64,000 bases of DNA from Burkholderiales bacterium (GCA_947453625.1 CANGHK010000029.1:1-64000); one strand, 5' to 3'. Shown: positions 9,414-18,208, counted from the stretch's first letter. Program-made: numbers and translations. Notes: generated by a model not told the origin, from the letters alone.

Positions 9414-9461
9414 GAGGAGTCCCGGAGTCGGCGCAGCGCGGTGCTGCACGCAATCAAAAGA

Positions 9462-9520
9462 CACCGCCCGGGCTCTGGCGAGCGCAGGCGGTGCGGTGCG
9501 GCCGGCCGGCGCTCGCCGGC
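9462..9520 (-). promoter_or_regulatory. Intercistronic hairpins between livK and livH
   Basis: The livK-livH gap holds CACCGCC (9462) pairing with GGCGGTG (9487). A compact GC hairpin, GCCGGC-GCTC-GCCGGC, follows at 9505-9520. No U-run follows on the minus strand. Such hairpins between a binding-protein gene and the membrane genes commonly stabilise or partly terminate the message, so that binding protein is made in excess. That function is inferred. Confidence 0.4.
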
Positions 9521-9536
9521 GGCTGCCGTTGCCGGC

Positions 9537-10769
9537 TTACTTCTTGACGGCCAGCGCACCCTTGGCGTTGACGTCCTTGACGCGCACTTCGGAGGCCTTC
9601 TTCTGATCGTCCGGGTAGGCGTAGACCACGCGTGACCCCTTGACCTCGCCGAACACCGGGATGTTGGCGGTGATCGCGTCGTGGTCCTTGGCGGTGAAGG
9701 GCTTGTTGTAGCTCGTCACCACGCCGTCGACCGGGGTCTTCAGGTCTTCCAGCGCGGCCTTGATCTTCGGGCCGTCGGTCGAGCCGGCTTGCTTGATCGC
9801 CGCAGCCAGCAGGTAGATCGAGTCATAGCCCTGGGCCGCCGACACCGGCGAGTCGATGCGCGCGTTCTTCGGGTTGAAGGTCTTCAGGTAGTTGATGATG
9901 AAGCTCTGGCGCTTGGGCGTGGTCGGCTCCTGGATGAAGGTCTGCGGCATGCGCGCGCCCTCGCCGCCGGGGCCGGCGTTGTCGATGAAGTTGGCCATGG
10001 ACAGCGTCCAGCTGCCTATCATCGGCACCTTCCAGCCCAGCTTGGTCATGCCGTTGGCGATCTGAGCCAACTCGGGGCCAATGCCGTAGGTCAGCACCGC
10101 TTCGGCGCCGGCTTCCTTGGCCTTGAGCAACTGGGGCGTCATGTCCACATCCTTGATGTTGAACTTCTCCACCGCCACCGCCTTGATGCCCTTGAGCGCC
10201 AGCGCCTTCTCCAGGTCCTCGCGCCCGAGCTGGCCGTAGTTGGTCGAGTCGGCCAGGATCGCCACCTTCTTGTAGCCGCGGCGGGTGATGGCTTCCTCGA
10301 CCACCATCGGGGCCTGGATGCTGTCGTGCGCGGCGTTGCGGAAGATGTAGTTCTCGGGCTGGTCGTCGAACTGGTGGGTGATCAGCGAGCCGGTGGCCAC
10401 GTTGTTCATCACCGGGATCTTGGCTTCCTGGTAGAAGCGCTGCGAGGCCAGGGCCACGCCGGTATTGATGTAGCCGACCGTGACGGCGACCTTCTCCTTG
10501 TTGATCAACTCTTGCGCGATCTGCACGCCGCGTTCGTTCTTGGCTTCGTCGTCACGCTCTATCAGTTGCAGTTGCCGACCCAGAACGCCACCAGCCTTGT
10601 TGATCTCGTCAGTGGCCAGGCGCACGCCGTCGCGCATGCTCACGCCCATCGAAGACGAGCCGCCGGTGAAGGGGCCGGCCACGCCGATCTTGATCGGATC
10701 GGCGGCGATCGCGAAGCTCATCGCTGCGGCCAGCGCAGCTGCAGTCAGGAATTTGGGGGTGAAGTTCAT
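9537..10769 (-). CDS. Branched-chain amino acid-type ABC transporter periplasmic binding protein
   Basis: The 410-residue product has a signal peptide (LTAAALAAAMSFAIA, cleavage near AIAADPIKIG) followed by the type I periplasmic binding fold. Family blocks include PIKIGVAGPFTGGSS, GVRLATDEINKAGGVLGRQL and YGQLGREDLEKALALKG. It captures the ligand in the periplasm for the livH/livMG/livF membrane complex downstream. Start ATG 10769 gives the signal peptide directly; the longer ORF-track start would bury it. Similar proteins bind branched-chain amino acids, amides or aromatic acids, so the substrate is left open. Confidence 0.92.
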   Translation of the reverse strand: MNFTPKFLTAAALAAAMSFAIAADPIKIGVAGPFTGGSSSMGVSMRDGVRLATDEINKAGGVLGRQLQLIERDDEAKNERGVQIAQELINKEKVAVTVGYINTGVALASQRFYQEAKIPVMNNVATGSLITHQFDDQPENYIFRNAAHDSIQAPMVVEEAITRRGYKKVAILADSTNYGQLGREDLEKALALKGIKAVAVEKFNIKDVDMTPQLLKAKEAGAEAVLTYGIGPELAQIANGMTKLGWKVPMIGSWTLSMANFIDNAGPGGEGARMPQTFIQEPTTPKRQSFIINYLKTFNPKNARIDSPVSAAQGYDSIYLLAAAIKQAGSTDGPKIKAALEDLKTPVDGVVTSYNKPFTAKDHDAITANIPVFGEVKGSRVVYAYPDDQKKASEVRVKDVNAKGALAVKK

Positions 10770-10922
10770 GCTTGTCTCCTGTGGAGTGTCAGGGCGGATC
10801 GCCCAGTTCATCGCCTTTGCGGGTGTGCGCGCCCAACGGCAACCAGCGGGGCAAAAGTTTCTCACGCCGGGCCCGACAGAATGTCGCAGGGATACCCGCG
10901 CACGGCGGGATTTCCCTAGTGG

Positions 10923-10940
10923 AAAACCCGCTGCCGCGGG
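10923..10940 (-). terminator. Probable Rho-independent terminator after the cytochrome c gene
   Basis: Read on the minus strand, CCCGC-GGCA-GCGGG is followed by TTTT. It lies 14 bases beyond the cytochrome c stop codon and upstream of the livK-type gene, so it would separate the two transcription units. The stem is short (5 bp) and the U-run has only four residues. Confidence 0.5.
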
Positions 10941-10954
10941 CGTTCAGCGGGCGA

Positions 10955-11302
10955 TCATCTTGGTGAGGAGGCCTCGACGCGGACCGCGGCGAACCAGGCA
11001 GCCAGCTGTTCGATGTCGGCGTCGGTCAGGGGCTTGGCCATCACGGCCATCACCTCATGCTTGCGCGCCCCGCTGCGGTAGGCCCGCAGTTGGGTGGTGA
11101 GGTAGTTGGCCGGCTGGCCAGCGAGGTTGGGCGTCTCGGGTGCCACGGCCACGCCCAGCGGGCCGTGGCAGACGGCGCAGGCACGGGCCTTGGTCCGGCC
11201 GGCGTCGATGTCGTCGGCCAGGGCCTGGGTGCTGACCAGGGCCGAGGCCCCGGCCAGCACCCAGGCCGCCCACCCGACGATCTTCGGGTTCGCGGCCGCC
11301 AC
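10955..11302 (-). CDS. Periplasmic c-type cytochrome, single haem
   Basis: This small class I cytochrome c has 115 residues. A signal peptide (KIVGWAAWVLAGASALVSTQALA) is followed by one haem-binding CxxCH, ACAVCHG, near residue 42. A downstream Met in VMAVMAKPLTD is the likely axial ligand. The GTG start at 11302 directly abuts the TAA stop of the PQQ-dehydrogenase-like gene, so the two are cotranscribed and probably translationally coupled. Its likely job is to accept electrons from that dehydrogenase, or to pass them to a terminal oxidase. The start is uncertain because there is no independent ribosome-binding site. Confidence 0.88.
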   Translation of the reverse strand: MAAANPKIVGWAAWVLAGASALVSTQALADDIDAGRTKARACAVCHGPLGVAVAPETPNLAGQPANYLTTQLRAYRSGARKHEVMAVMAKPLTDADIEQLAAWFAAVRVEASSPR

Positions 11303-12580
11303 TTACGGTGCGCTGTAGGTGACGCGGTAGAGCGCACCGGCGAAGTCGTCGGAGATCAGCATCGAGCCGTCCTTCATCATCGCCACGTCCACCGGCCGGC
11401 CACGGTACAGGCCGGTGTCGCTGTCGAGCCAGCCTTCGGCAAAGACCTCGGTCTTGTCGGCCGTGCCGTCGCTCTTCAGGCTGGTGAACATGATGCGCGC
11501 GCCGATCGGCGTGGTGCGGTTCCACGAGCCATGCTGGGCCGAGAACAGCCCGCCCTGGTACTTGGCCGGGAAGGCCTTGCCGGTGTAGAAGGCCAGGCCC
11601 AGGTCGGCCGCATGCGCGTCCATCAGCACCTGCGGGTCAGTGATGTTGGTCGGCAGCGGGTCCTTGTCATAGCCCTCGTCGGTGATGCGGGTCTGGCCCT
11701 GCTTCCACGGGTAGCCGAAGAACTGTCCGGCCTGGGTGGCGCGGTTGATCTCGCCGGCGGGGATCAGGTCGCCCATGCCGTCGGTCTGGTTGTCGGTGAA
11801 CCAGACGGTCTTGTCCTTGGGGTTGAACTCTATGCCCACCGAGTTGCGGATGCCGGTGGCGTAGACCTCGCGCTTGCTGCCGTCGAAGGGGTTCATGCGC
11901 ACGATGCCGCCGATGCCGACCTTGTTGAACAGGTCGATCTTGTTGCGCGGCTGCACGTTGTAGGGCTGGCCGAGCGTGATGTAGAGCATGCCGTCCGGGC
12001 CGACGCGGCAGGTGCGGGCATGGTGGTTGTAAGACTCTTCTTCCGGCGGGATCAGCTTGCCCTGGGGCACGGTCTCGATCACCGCCACGTCGCCGCCTTC
12101 ATAGAAGAATTCGGCGGCGGGGAAGTTGAGCACCCGGTTGTGCTCGACCACGATCAGGAAGCCGTCCTTGGTCCAGCACACGCCGTTGGGCACGTGGAAC
12201 TTGGCCGACGGCGCGAAGGGCTTGACCTCGGTGGCCACGTCGCCGCTGTTGCGGTTGGTGACGGCCCAGACGGTGTTCTTGCGCGTGCCGACGAACAGCA
12301 TGTTGGTGCTGGGCGCCACCGCCATGTGGCGGGCGTCGGGCACCACCGCGTAGAGGTCGATCTTGAAGCCTGGCGGCAGCTTGACCTTCTTCAGGTTCTC
12401 GCGCAGCTGGGCCGCGTTCTTGCCCTCCTGGGGCACCGGCGGCATGCTCGGGTCGACGCCCGAGACCTTCATCTGCTTCAGGTTCTCGATGTTCTGGGCC
12501 TGTGCGTAGGCGTTGCCCGCCACCAGCAGGGCGACGGCGGCAGTCAGCGAGCCGAGCGCGAACAAGGGGGATAGTTTCAT
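11303..12580 (-). CDS. PQQ-dependent sugar dehydrogenase (soluble glucose/sorbosone dehydrogenase type)
   Basis: The 425-residue product has a signal peptide (LTAAVALLVAGNAYAQ) and the six-bladed propeller of the soluble PQQ glucose dehydrogenase/L-sorbosone dehydrogenase family. Recognisable blocks are LPPGFKIDLYAVVPDARHMAVAP, LYITLGQPYNV, TGIRNSVGIEFNPKDKTVWFTDNQ and GYPWKQGQ. It would oxidise a sugar or alcohol in the periplasm using PQQ and pass electrons to the adjacent cytochrome c. The divergent sigma-54 activator gene and the -24/-12 element at 12650-12666 suggest induction by a small-molecule signal. Whether PQQ is really bound, and which substrate is used, cannot be told from sequence. 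No PQQ-synthesis genes are in the window. Confidence 0.85.
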   Translation of the reverse strand: MKLSPLFALGSLTAAVALLVAGNAYAQAQNIENLKQMKVSGVDPSMPPVPQEGKNAAQLRENLKKVKLPPGFKIDLYAVVPDARHMAVAPSTNMLFVGTRKNTVWAVTNRNSGDVATEVKPFAPSAKFHVPNGVCWTKDGFLIVVEHNRVLNFPAAEFFYEGGDVAVIETVPQGKLIPPEEESYNHHARTCRVGPDGMLYITLGQPYNVQPRNKIDLFNKVGIGGIVRMNPFDGSKREVYATGIRNSVGIEFNPKDKTVWFTDNQTDGMGDLIPAGEINRATQAGQFFGYPWKQGQTRITDEGYDKDPLPTNITDPQVLMDAHAADLGLAFYTGKAFPAKYQGGLFSAQHGSWNRTTPIGARIMFTSLKSDGTADKTEVFAEGWLDSDTGLYRGRPVDVAMMKDGSMLISDDFAGALYRVTYSAP

Positions 12581-12649
12581 GGGTGTCTCTCTCCGGTGCG
12601 GATGGTCATGTTGTGGCCTCGCGCCGCCAGGCGGCGCGGCGGGTGTTTA

Positions 12650-12666
12650 TGCAACTTCGGGACCAA
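12650..12666 (-). promoter_or_regulatory. Candidate sigma-54 promoter of the PQQ dehydrogenase-cytochrome c operon
   Basis: On the minus strand the sequence TTGGTCCCGAAGTTGCA has the invariant GG and GC of -24/-12 promoters with the required 10 bases between them, plus the TTGCA of the -12 element. The CAC after GG is not conserved (TCC here). It lies 70 bases upstream of the dehydrogenase ATG, next to a gene for a sigma-54 activator. The match and spacing are seen; activity is inferred. Confidence 0.6.
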
Positions 12667-12720
12667 TCCGGGAACACCCTGAGGCGGCGCCGCCCCGCGC
12701 CCGTCATGCTGCAGCGTGAC

Positions 12721-12734
12721 TGTTCAGATTGACA
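12721..12734. promoter_or_regulatory. Possible activator-binding site, TGT-N8-ACA
   Basis: TGTTCAGATTGACA is a short imperfect dyad lying about 55 bases upstream of the -24 element. That falls within the range where sigma-54 activators usually bind. The dyad is weak and no second copy was found, so this is only a pointer for footprinting. Confidence 0.25.
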
Positions 12735-12843
12735 ACGCGTGGCGCGCCACCTGTCCAGAAACTGTGCAGTGCTGTCGCCCCATTCGGGTTGTCAGCGTTG
12801 CCGCCTGCCAGCCGGCGTTGATCGGCGCCAAGGAGACTTCCCG

Positions 12844-14760
12844 ATGATCCAGACCCAGACCCAGACCCAGACCCAGACCCATGAGCGAGAGCGCGCGCAT
12901 GCAGGCGCCTTGCGTGCCCGCGGCGCGGCGATGCCGCCCGACGGCGTGCCGTCCACCGATATCCTCGACAGCTGGGTTCGCTGCATGCAGAGCGGGCTGG
13001 ATGCCCGCGCGCCCATGCCGGTCGCGGTGGTCGAGGCCGCCGATCTGGCGCGGCGGCGCGACGGCGCCGAGGTCGCCCGCAGGCTGGCCCAGGCCGAGCT
13101 CGAAACCCTGGCGCGGCAGATCGCCGGATCCAACTTCCTGCTCGCTTTTGCCGACCGTGAGGGCGTGATCCTCGACCTCTACGCCGACAACCGTTTCGCG
13201 ATGAGCGCGCAGGACGCCGGCATCTTGGCCGGCAGCCACTGGAGCGAGGCGCTGTGCGGCACCAACGGCCTGGGCACGGCGCTGGCAACCGGCCGGCCGG
13301 TTGCCGTGACCGGGCTCGAGCATTACCTGCTGCAACTTGGCGACATCTCCTGCACCGCCGCGCCGGTGCGCGATGCGGCGGGCGAGATCGCCGGGGTGCT
13401 CGACGCGTCGTCGTATCTCGAGTCGCGCCAGCGCCATACCCAGGCTCTGGTGCAGATGGCGGCCACCCATATCGAGAACGGGCTGTTCGCCCACCAGATG
13501 CGCGCCCGGCTGGTGCTGGCGGTCCACCCGCGACCCGAGTTTCTCGGTACGCTCAGCGCCGGCTTGCTCGCCTTCGACGATGGCGGCCGGCTGCTGGCGC
13601 GCAACGCCCGCGGCGGCCATTTGCTGCAAGGCCTGGACGCGGCGCCGGGCATGGCCTTCGAAACCCTGTTCGGTGAGCCTTTCGAGCACTTGCTGGCCCG
13701 ATTGCACCGCGGCGGCGATTTGCCCCTGCGTGACCGGATGGGCAGCGTGCTGTCGGCGCGCTGCGTCAGCCGGCCTGCCGAGCGCAGCGCCGCCGCGCTG
13801 CCAGCGCCCCGAGCCGCGACCGGCATCGGCCCGGCCCGGTGGCGCCCTCCCGCCGGCACTGCCTCCGATGAACGACCTGTGGTGGCTGATGACCCGGAGG
13901 TGGCCGAGGCCTTCGCGCTGGTCGAGGCGGCGGTGCGCATGACAGCGCCCATCCTGATCCAGGGCGAGACCGGCAGCGGCAAGGAAGTGCTGGCGCGCCA
14001 TGCCCACCGCGCCAGCGGGCGCGGCGGCGCCTTTGTCGCCGTCAACTGCGGCGCGTTACCGGCCGAACTGTTCGAGGCCGAATTGTTCGGCTATGTCGGC
14101 GGCGCGTTCACCGGCGCCAGGCGCGAGGGCAGCGTCGGCCTGATCGCCAGTGCCGACGGCGGCACGCTGCTGCTCGACGAGGTGCGCGAGCTGCCGCTGC
14201 CGCTTCAGGCCGCGCTGCTGCGCTTTCTGGACGACCGTCTGGTGCGGCCGGTGGGCGGCACTGCGGCGCGCCGGGTCGATGTTCAGGTGCTGGCCGCGAG
14301 CAATGCCGAGCTCGCCGACGAGGTGGCGGCGCGGCGCTTCCGGGCCGACCTGTTCTACCGGCTCAACACGGTGCGGGTCGAGTTGCCGCCGCTGCGTCGG
14401 CGGCGCGACTTCGCGCCGGCCGCGCGCAGCATGCTGGCCTCGCTGGACAGCGCCGCCAGCCTGGACGACGACGCCGTCGAGCGCTTGGCCTGGCATGCCT
14501 GGCCGGGCAACTTCCGCGAGCTGCGCTCGGTGCTGACGCGTGCGCTGCTGGCCGGTCCGGGCCGGGCGCTGCGCCGCTCCGATATCGAGCGCCTGCTGCC
14601 GGCCGCCGCGCCGGTAGCCTCCTCGGTGCTGCAGCAAGACGCGACCGAACGGGTGCGGCGCGAGTTCGAGCGCGTCGGCCGCAGCGTCAGCCAGACATCG
14701 CGCAACCTGGGCATCTCGCGCACCACGGTCTACCGGCATTTGCGTGGCGCGCCAGACTGA
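12844..14760 (+). CDS. Sigma-54-dependent transcriptional activator, AcoR/GAF type
   Basis: This 638-residue activator has an N-terminal sensory region of the AcoR class (SWVRCMQSGLD, then a GAF domain with GSHWSEALCGTNGLGTAL). The AAA+ domain has Walker A GETGSGKE, the sigma-54-contacting GAFTGA loop and the arginine-finger block FRADLFYRLN. A Fis-type helix-turn-helix (VSQTSRNLGISRTTVYRHL) closes the protein. ATG 12844 follows AAGGAG at a good distance; the ORF-track start at 12739 lies in the promoter region. The gene is divergent from the PQQ dehydrogenase operon, which it probably activates. An odd run of five Gln-Thr repeats begins at codon 3. AcoR relatives sense alcohols, ketones or acetoin. 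Confidence 0.93.
   Translation: MIQTQTQTQTQTHERERAHAGALRARGAAMPPDGVPSTDILDSWVRCMQSGLDARAPMPVAVVEAADLARRRDGAEVARRLAQAELETLARQIAGSNFLLAFADREGVILDLYADNRFAMSAQDAGILAGSHWSEALCGTNGLGTALATGRPVAVTGLEHYLLQLGDISCTAAPVRDAAGEIAGVLDASSYLESRQRHTQALVQMAATHIENGLFAHQMRARLVLAVHPRPEFLGTLSAGLLAFDDGGRLLARNARGGHLLQGLDAAPGMAFETLFGEPFEHLLARLHRGGDLPLRDRMGSVLSARCVSRPAERSAAALPAPRAATGIGPARWRPPAGTASDERPVVADDPEVAEAFALVEAAVRMTAPILIQGETGSGKEVLARHAHRASGRGGAFVAVNCGALPAELFEAELFGYVGGAFTGARREGSVGLIASADGGTLLLDEVRELPLPLQAALLRFLDDRLVRPVGGTAARRVDVQVLAASNAELADEVAARRFRADLFYRLNTVRVELPPLRRRRDFAPAARSMLASLDSAASLDDDAVERLAWHAWPGNFRELRSVLTRALLAGPGRALRRSDIERLLPAAAPVASSVLQQDATERVRREFERVGRSVSQTSRNLGISRTTVYRHLRGAPD
12850..12879 (+). repeat. CAGACC hexanucleotide, five tandem copies
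   Basis: Five exact copies of CAGACC follow the second codon of the sigma-54 activator gene and encode (Gln-Thr)5. Because the unit is six bases, copy-number change would alter length but not frame. The stretch sits right after the start codon, where it could affect translation initiation. Confidence 0.9.
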
Positions 14761-14882
14761 AATCGCGCTGCCGCTGCTGGCTTGTTGGCAACAAGTCGTT
14801 AGCATCGGGAACCGGTCCGCCGGGCGGTCGCTCCATCCTGGCGCGACCGCTTGCTGGCGGGCTCACGCTCTCGGCCTCGACC

Positions 14883-15521
14883 ATGTTGCGCTACCTGACC
14901 GTTCCGGTGACCCCGTTCCAGCAGAACTGCTCGATCCTCTGGTGCGACGAGACCCGCGATGCTGCGGTGGTGGACCCGGGTGGCGACCTCGCCAAGATCC
15001 GCGCCGAGGTCGCAAGGCTGGGCGTCACGCTCAAGCAGATCCTGCTGACCCATGCCCATATCGACCATGCCGGTGGATGCGGGACGCTGGCGCGTGAACT
15101 CGGCCTGCCGGTCGTTGGTCCGCACCCGGGCGACCAGTTCTGGATCGACGGTCTGGCCGAGCAGGCCAGGATGTTCGGCTTCGCGCCGGCCGAGCCCTTC
15201 ACGCCCACGCGCTGGCTGGCCGATGGCGACAGCGTGCGCGTCGGGCACAGCACGCTGGCGGTGCGCCACTGCCCTGGCCACACCCCTGGCCATGTGGTGT
15301 TCCACAGCGAGGAGGCGCAGCGCGCCTTCGTCGGCGACGTGCTGTTCGCCGGCAGCATAGGCCGCACCGATTTCCCGGGCGGTGACCACGACACGCTGAT
15401 CCACAGCATCACTGACCGGCTCTGGCCGATGGGCGACGCCACCGTGTTCATCCCTGGCCACGGGCCCGAGAGCAGCTTCGGCCGTGAGCGCCGCAGCAAC
15501 CCCTACGTCGCCGGCACCTGA
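14883..15521 (+). CDS. Metallo-beta-lactamase fold hydrolase (glyoxalase II/YcbL-like)
   Basis: This 212-residue cytosolic hydrolase has the metal-binding motif THAHIDHAGG near residue 57, GHTPGHVVFH for the third metal ligand, GDVLFAGSIGRTDFPGG and the final PGHGPES. The length and the GRTDFPGG block match the YcbL-type group of glyoxalase II-like thioester hydrolases rather than true glyoxalase II, which has an extra C-terminal domain. The likely substrates are glutathione or other thioesters, but this is inferred. It starts 122 bases after the activator gene, and its stop codon is part of a hairpin shared with the convergent M48 gene. Confidence 0.9.
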   Translation: MLRYLTVPVTPFQQNCSILWCDETRDAAVVDPGGDLAKIRAEVARLGVTLKQILLTHAHIDHAGGCGTLARELGLPVVGPHPGDQFWIDGLAEQARMFGFAPAEPFTPTRWLADGDSVRVGHSTLAVRHCPGHTPGHVVFHSEEAQRAFVGDVLFAGSIGRTDFPGGDHDTLIHSITDRLWPMGDATVFIPGHGPESSFGRERRSNPYVAGT

Positions 15522-15551
15522 AGCGGCGGCGCGCGAGGGCCAGCCGCTTCA
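15519..15551. terminator. Hairpin between convergent genes, possible bidirectional terminator
   Basis: TGAAGCGGC (15519, including the stop codon of the hydrolase gene) pairs perfectly with GCCGCTTCA (15543). A second copy of AGCCGCTTCAAG occurs at 15574, over the stop of the M48 gene. There is no U-run on either strand, so termination would not be a classical intrinsic one. Confidence 0.35.
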
Positions 15552-15580
15552 AGGCCTTGCCGCAGCGCGGGTGAGCCGCT

Positions 15581-16513
15581 TCAAGCCGCCGGCGGGCCGA
15601 ATCGGCGCTCCGGCTTGACCGCCTGCGCGTACAGCGGATTGACCCGCGGCAGCCGGCCCTCGATGTCGCGGATGCGGGTGTCGCCCGAGGGGTGGGTGCT
15701 CAGCCACTGCGGCGGCGCGCCCTTGCTGGCGGCCATCATCTTCTGCCACAGCGAGACCCCGGCCGCCGGGTCGTAGCCGGCCTTGGCGGCCAGCACCAGG
15801 CCCAGCGCGTCGGCCCCGGACTCGTCGTCGCGCGAGAAGCGCAGCGTCAGCAACTGGCCGCCCATGTCGGCCAGCGTGCGTCCGGCACCACCCAGACCGA
15901 ACAGCGCCGAGCCCAGCTCGATCGCGCCGCGCGTGGCCATGGTTTTGCCCATGCGGGCCCGCGCATGCTCGAGCAGCGCGTGGGCGATCTCGTGGCCCAT
16001 GATGATCGCGACCTCGCTGTCGTTGAGCTGGAGCTGGGCCAGGATGCCGTAGTAGAAGGCGATCTTGCCGCCCGGCATGCAGAAGGCGTTGAGCTGCTTG
16101 GAGCCGATCAGGTTGACGTCCCATCGCCATTGCCGGGAGCGCGGGTTGCAGCCGTCGGTGAACGGGATGATGCGCTTGGCGATATAGCGCAGCCGCTGCA
16201 TCTGGGCGTTGTCGACCGGCACCAGCGCGCGCTGGGCCGAGGCCTGCTGCAGCATCTGCTGGTACTGCTGGCCGGCGGCCTGCTCGACCTGGTCGGCCGA
16301 CACCATCTGGGTGAAGGTCGAGCGCTTGCATTCGGCCTCCTGGGCCCGCGCCGCGCCGGCCCTGCCCAGCGCGGCCAGCGCGCCCCCGCCGATCAGCAGG
16401 CCACCCAGACGGCGCCGCGCATGCGGCGTGCAGTCGCAATCGCGCTGCCGCGTCAGCGCCGGCAAGGCCACCTGGGCATCGGTGTTGAACTCGGTGCAAG
16501 ACGGCGTTTTCAT
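15581..16513 (-). CDS. Exported M48-family zinc metalloprotease
   Basis: The 310-residue product has an RRRLGGLLIGGGALAALG leader resembling a twin-arginine or Sec signal. An M48 peptidase domain follows, with the zinc motif HEIAH near residue 174 and the third ligand in RDDESGADALG. Members of this group (LoiP/YcaL-like) act on misfolded outer-membrane proteins in the periplasm. The spacing MGHEIAHALLEHARARMGK is typical. The neighbouring ampG and acyltransferase genes on the same strand hint at a cell-envelope maintenance theme, but the gene is probably an independent unit. Confidence 0.9.
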   Translation of the reverse strand: MKTPSCTEFNTDAQVALPALTRQRDCDCTPHARRRLGGLLIGGGALAALGRAGAARAQEAECKRSTFTQMVSADQVEQAAGQQYQQMLQQASAQRALVPVDNAQMQRLRYIAKRIIPFTDGCNPRSRQWRWDVNLIGSKQLNAFCMPGGKIAFYYGILAQLQLNDSEVAIIMGHEIAHALLEHARARMGKTMATRGAIELGSALFGLGGAGRTLADMGGQLLTLRFSRDDESGADALGLVLAAKAGYDPAAGVSLWQKMMAASKGAPPQWLSTHPSGDTRIRDIEGRLPRVNPLYAQAVKPERRFGPPAA

Positions 16514-16600
16514 CGGGGTCGGTGGGTGCGGCGGGTCAGCGGGCGGCGCGCCGGGCTCAAATCCGGTGCTGCGATGGAGTTGGTGGCATGCGGGGATTTT

Positions 16601-18208
16601 TCAATCGTCGACCGGCGCGTCGGTCGGCACCTCCAGCCGCTGCACGCTGGCGCGCATCGCCCACAGCATGGCCAGCGCCGGCAGCGCCAGCACGGTGGAG
16701 ACGATGAAGAAGTCGGGCCAGCCTATCGACTCGGCCAGCACCCCAGCCAGCGGCCCGACCCAGACCCGGCCGATCGACGCGAAGGCGCTGAGCATCGCGA
16801 ACTGGGTGGCCGTGAAGCGCTGCTGTGTCAGGCTCATCAGCAAGGCCAGGAAGGCCGCCGTGCCCATGCCGCCCGACAGGTTCTCGAAGGCGATCACCAT
16901 CAGCAACCCGCCGTCCACCGGCGTGGCCTGGGTCAGCGCGACAAAGCCCCAGTCGAAGGCCGGGATCAACAGCCCGGGCAGACTGCCCTTGCCGTACTGG
17001 GCCAGCCACCAGAAACCCAGGTTGCTGGCGGCCTGCAGCACGCCGAACAGCATCAGCGCGCGCCACAGCCCCAGCCGCAGCATCAGCAGCCCGCCGAGCA
17101 AGGCGCCGCCCAGCGTCAGCCACAGGCCGATGACCTTGTTGACCACGCCGACCTCGGCCGAGCCGAAGGCCATGGCCTTGAGCAGAAAGGGCGTCATCAG
17201 CGCGCCGGCAAACGCGTCGCCCAGCTTGTAGAACACGATGAACAGCAGGAACAGCGCCGCGCCGGGCTGCGAGAAGTAGCCGCGCAGCCCGCCCAGCAGG
17301 GTCTCGAAGCGGGCCCGCCGCGCCGCCCAGGCCGCCAGCGGCAGGGTGAATCCCAGTCCCATCAGCAGCGCCAGCAGGTCGACCCAGCGCGATTGCAGTG
17401 CCGGCGCCAATTTGCCGCCCGCCAACCACGGCCCCAGCAGCGCCTGCGCCAGCGGCGTGGCCAGGTGCAGCGTGGCCAGGTAGCCCACGGCCACCGCCGC
17501 CACCACCGAGGCAAAACCCAGCAAGTCGTTGCGCGCCGCGCCGGGCGCGGGCCCGGCGCTGTCGGCCGGCGGGGCCGGCAGCCGTGGCAGCGCCAGCGCC
17601 GACAGCAGCGCCGCGCCGGCCATGATCAGCGCCATCAGCCGGTAGACCTGCGGCCAGGACCAGCCGCTGCCCTGCACCGAATCGGTCCAGATCAGCGCCA
17701 CCCCGCCCGACAGGATCATCGCCAGCCGGTAGCCCAGCACGTTGAGCGAGGCGCCCAGGCCGCGCTGTGCTGGCAGCAGCAGGTCGGTGCGGTAGGCGTC
17801 TATCACCACGTCCTGCGAAGCCGAGACGAAGGCCACCCCCACCGCCAGCAGCGCGAAGGCCTGGAGCGCGCCGGCGGGCGGCGTGGCCGAGAGCGCCCAC
17901 AGGCTGAGGGCGAGCCCGAGCTGGGTCAGCACCAGCCAGCCGCGGCGCCGGCCCAGCGCGGGCCAGGGCTCGAATCGGTCCATCAGCGGCGCCCACAGGA
18001 ACTTGAAGGTATAGGGCAGGCCGACCAGGCTGAGAAAGCCTATGGTGGCGATGTCCACGCCCTCGGTGCTGAGCCAGGCTTGCAGCGCCTGGCCGGTCAA
18101 GGCCAGCGGCAGGCCCGACGCGAAGCCGAGCACCGCCACGACGAACAAGGCGTAGGCGCCGGCCGAGCGGCGCAAGGCCGCCGGATGCGGGGGAGCGGGG
18201 GAAGTCAA
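16601..18208 (-). CDS. ampG: AmpG-type muropeptide permease (MFS)
   Basis: AmpG imports anhydromuropeptides released during peptidoglycan turnover. The product has about 12 to 14 hydrophobic segments and AmpG-like blocks: GFASGLPLALTGQALQAWLS, GLPYTFKFLWAPLMDR, ASQDVVIDAYRTDLL and FENLSGGMGTAAFLALLMS. The ORF track extends far upstream through the acyltransferase gene. I place the start at TTG 18208 because no ATG or GTG precedes the first helix. TTG 18175 is also possible. With TTG 18208 the protein has 535 residues, slightly longer than E. coli AmpG. It follows the acyltransferase gene closely. Confidence 0.88.
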   Translation of the reverse strand: MTSPAPPHPAALRRSAGAYALFVVAVLGFASGLPLALTGQALQAWLSTEGVDIATIGFLSLVGLPYTFKFLWAPLMDRFEPWPALGRRRGWLVLTQLGLALSLWALSATPPAGALQAFALLAVGVAFVSASQDVVIDAYRTDLLLPAQRGLGASLNVLGYRLAMILSGGVALIWTDSVQGSGWSWPQVYRLMALIMAGAALLSALALPRLPAPPADSAGPAPGAARNDLLGFASVVAAVAVGYLATLHLATPLAQALLGPWLAGGKLAPALQSRWVDLLALLMGLGFTLPLAAWAARRARFETLLGGLRGYFSQPGAALFLLFIVFYKLGDAFAGALMTPFLLKAMAFGSAEVGVVNKVIGLWLTLGGALLGGLLMLRLGLWRALMLFGVLQAASNLGFWWLAQYGKGSLPGLLIPAFDWGFVALTQATPVDGGLLMVIAFENLSGGMGTAAFLALLMSLTQQRFTATQFAMLSAFASIGRVWVGPLAGVLAESIGWPDFFIVSTVLALPALAMLWAMRASVQRLEVPTDAPVDD

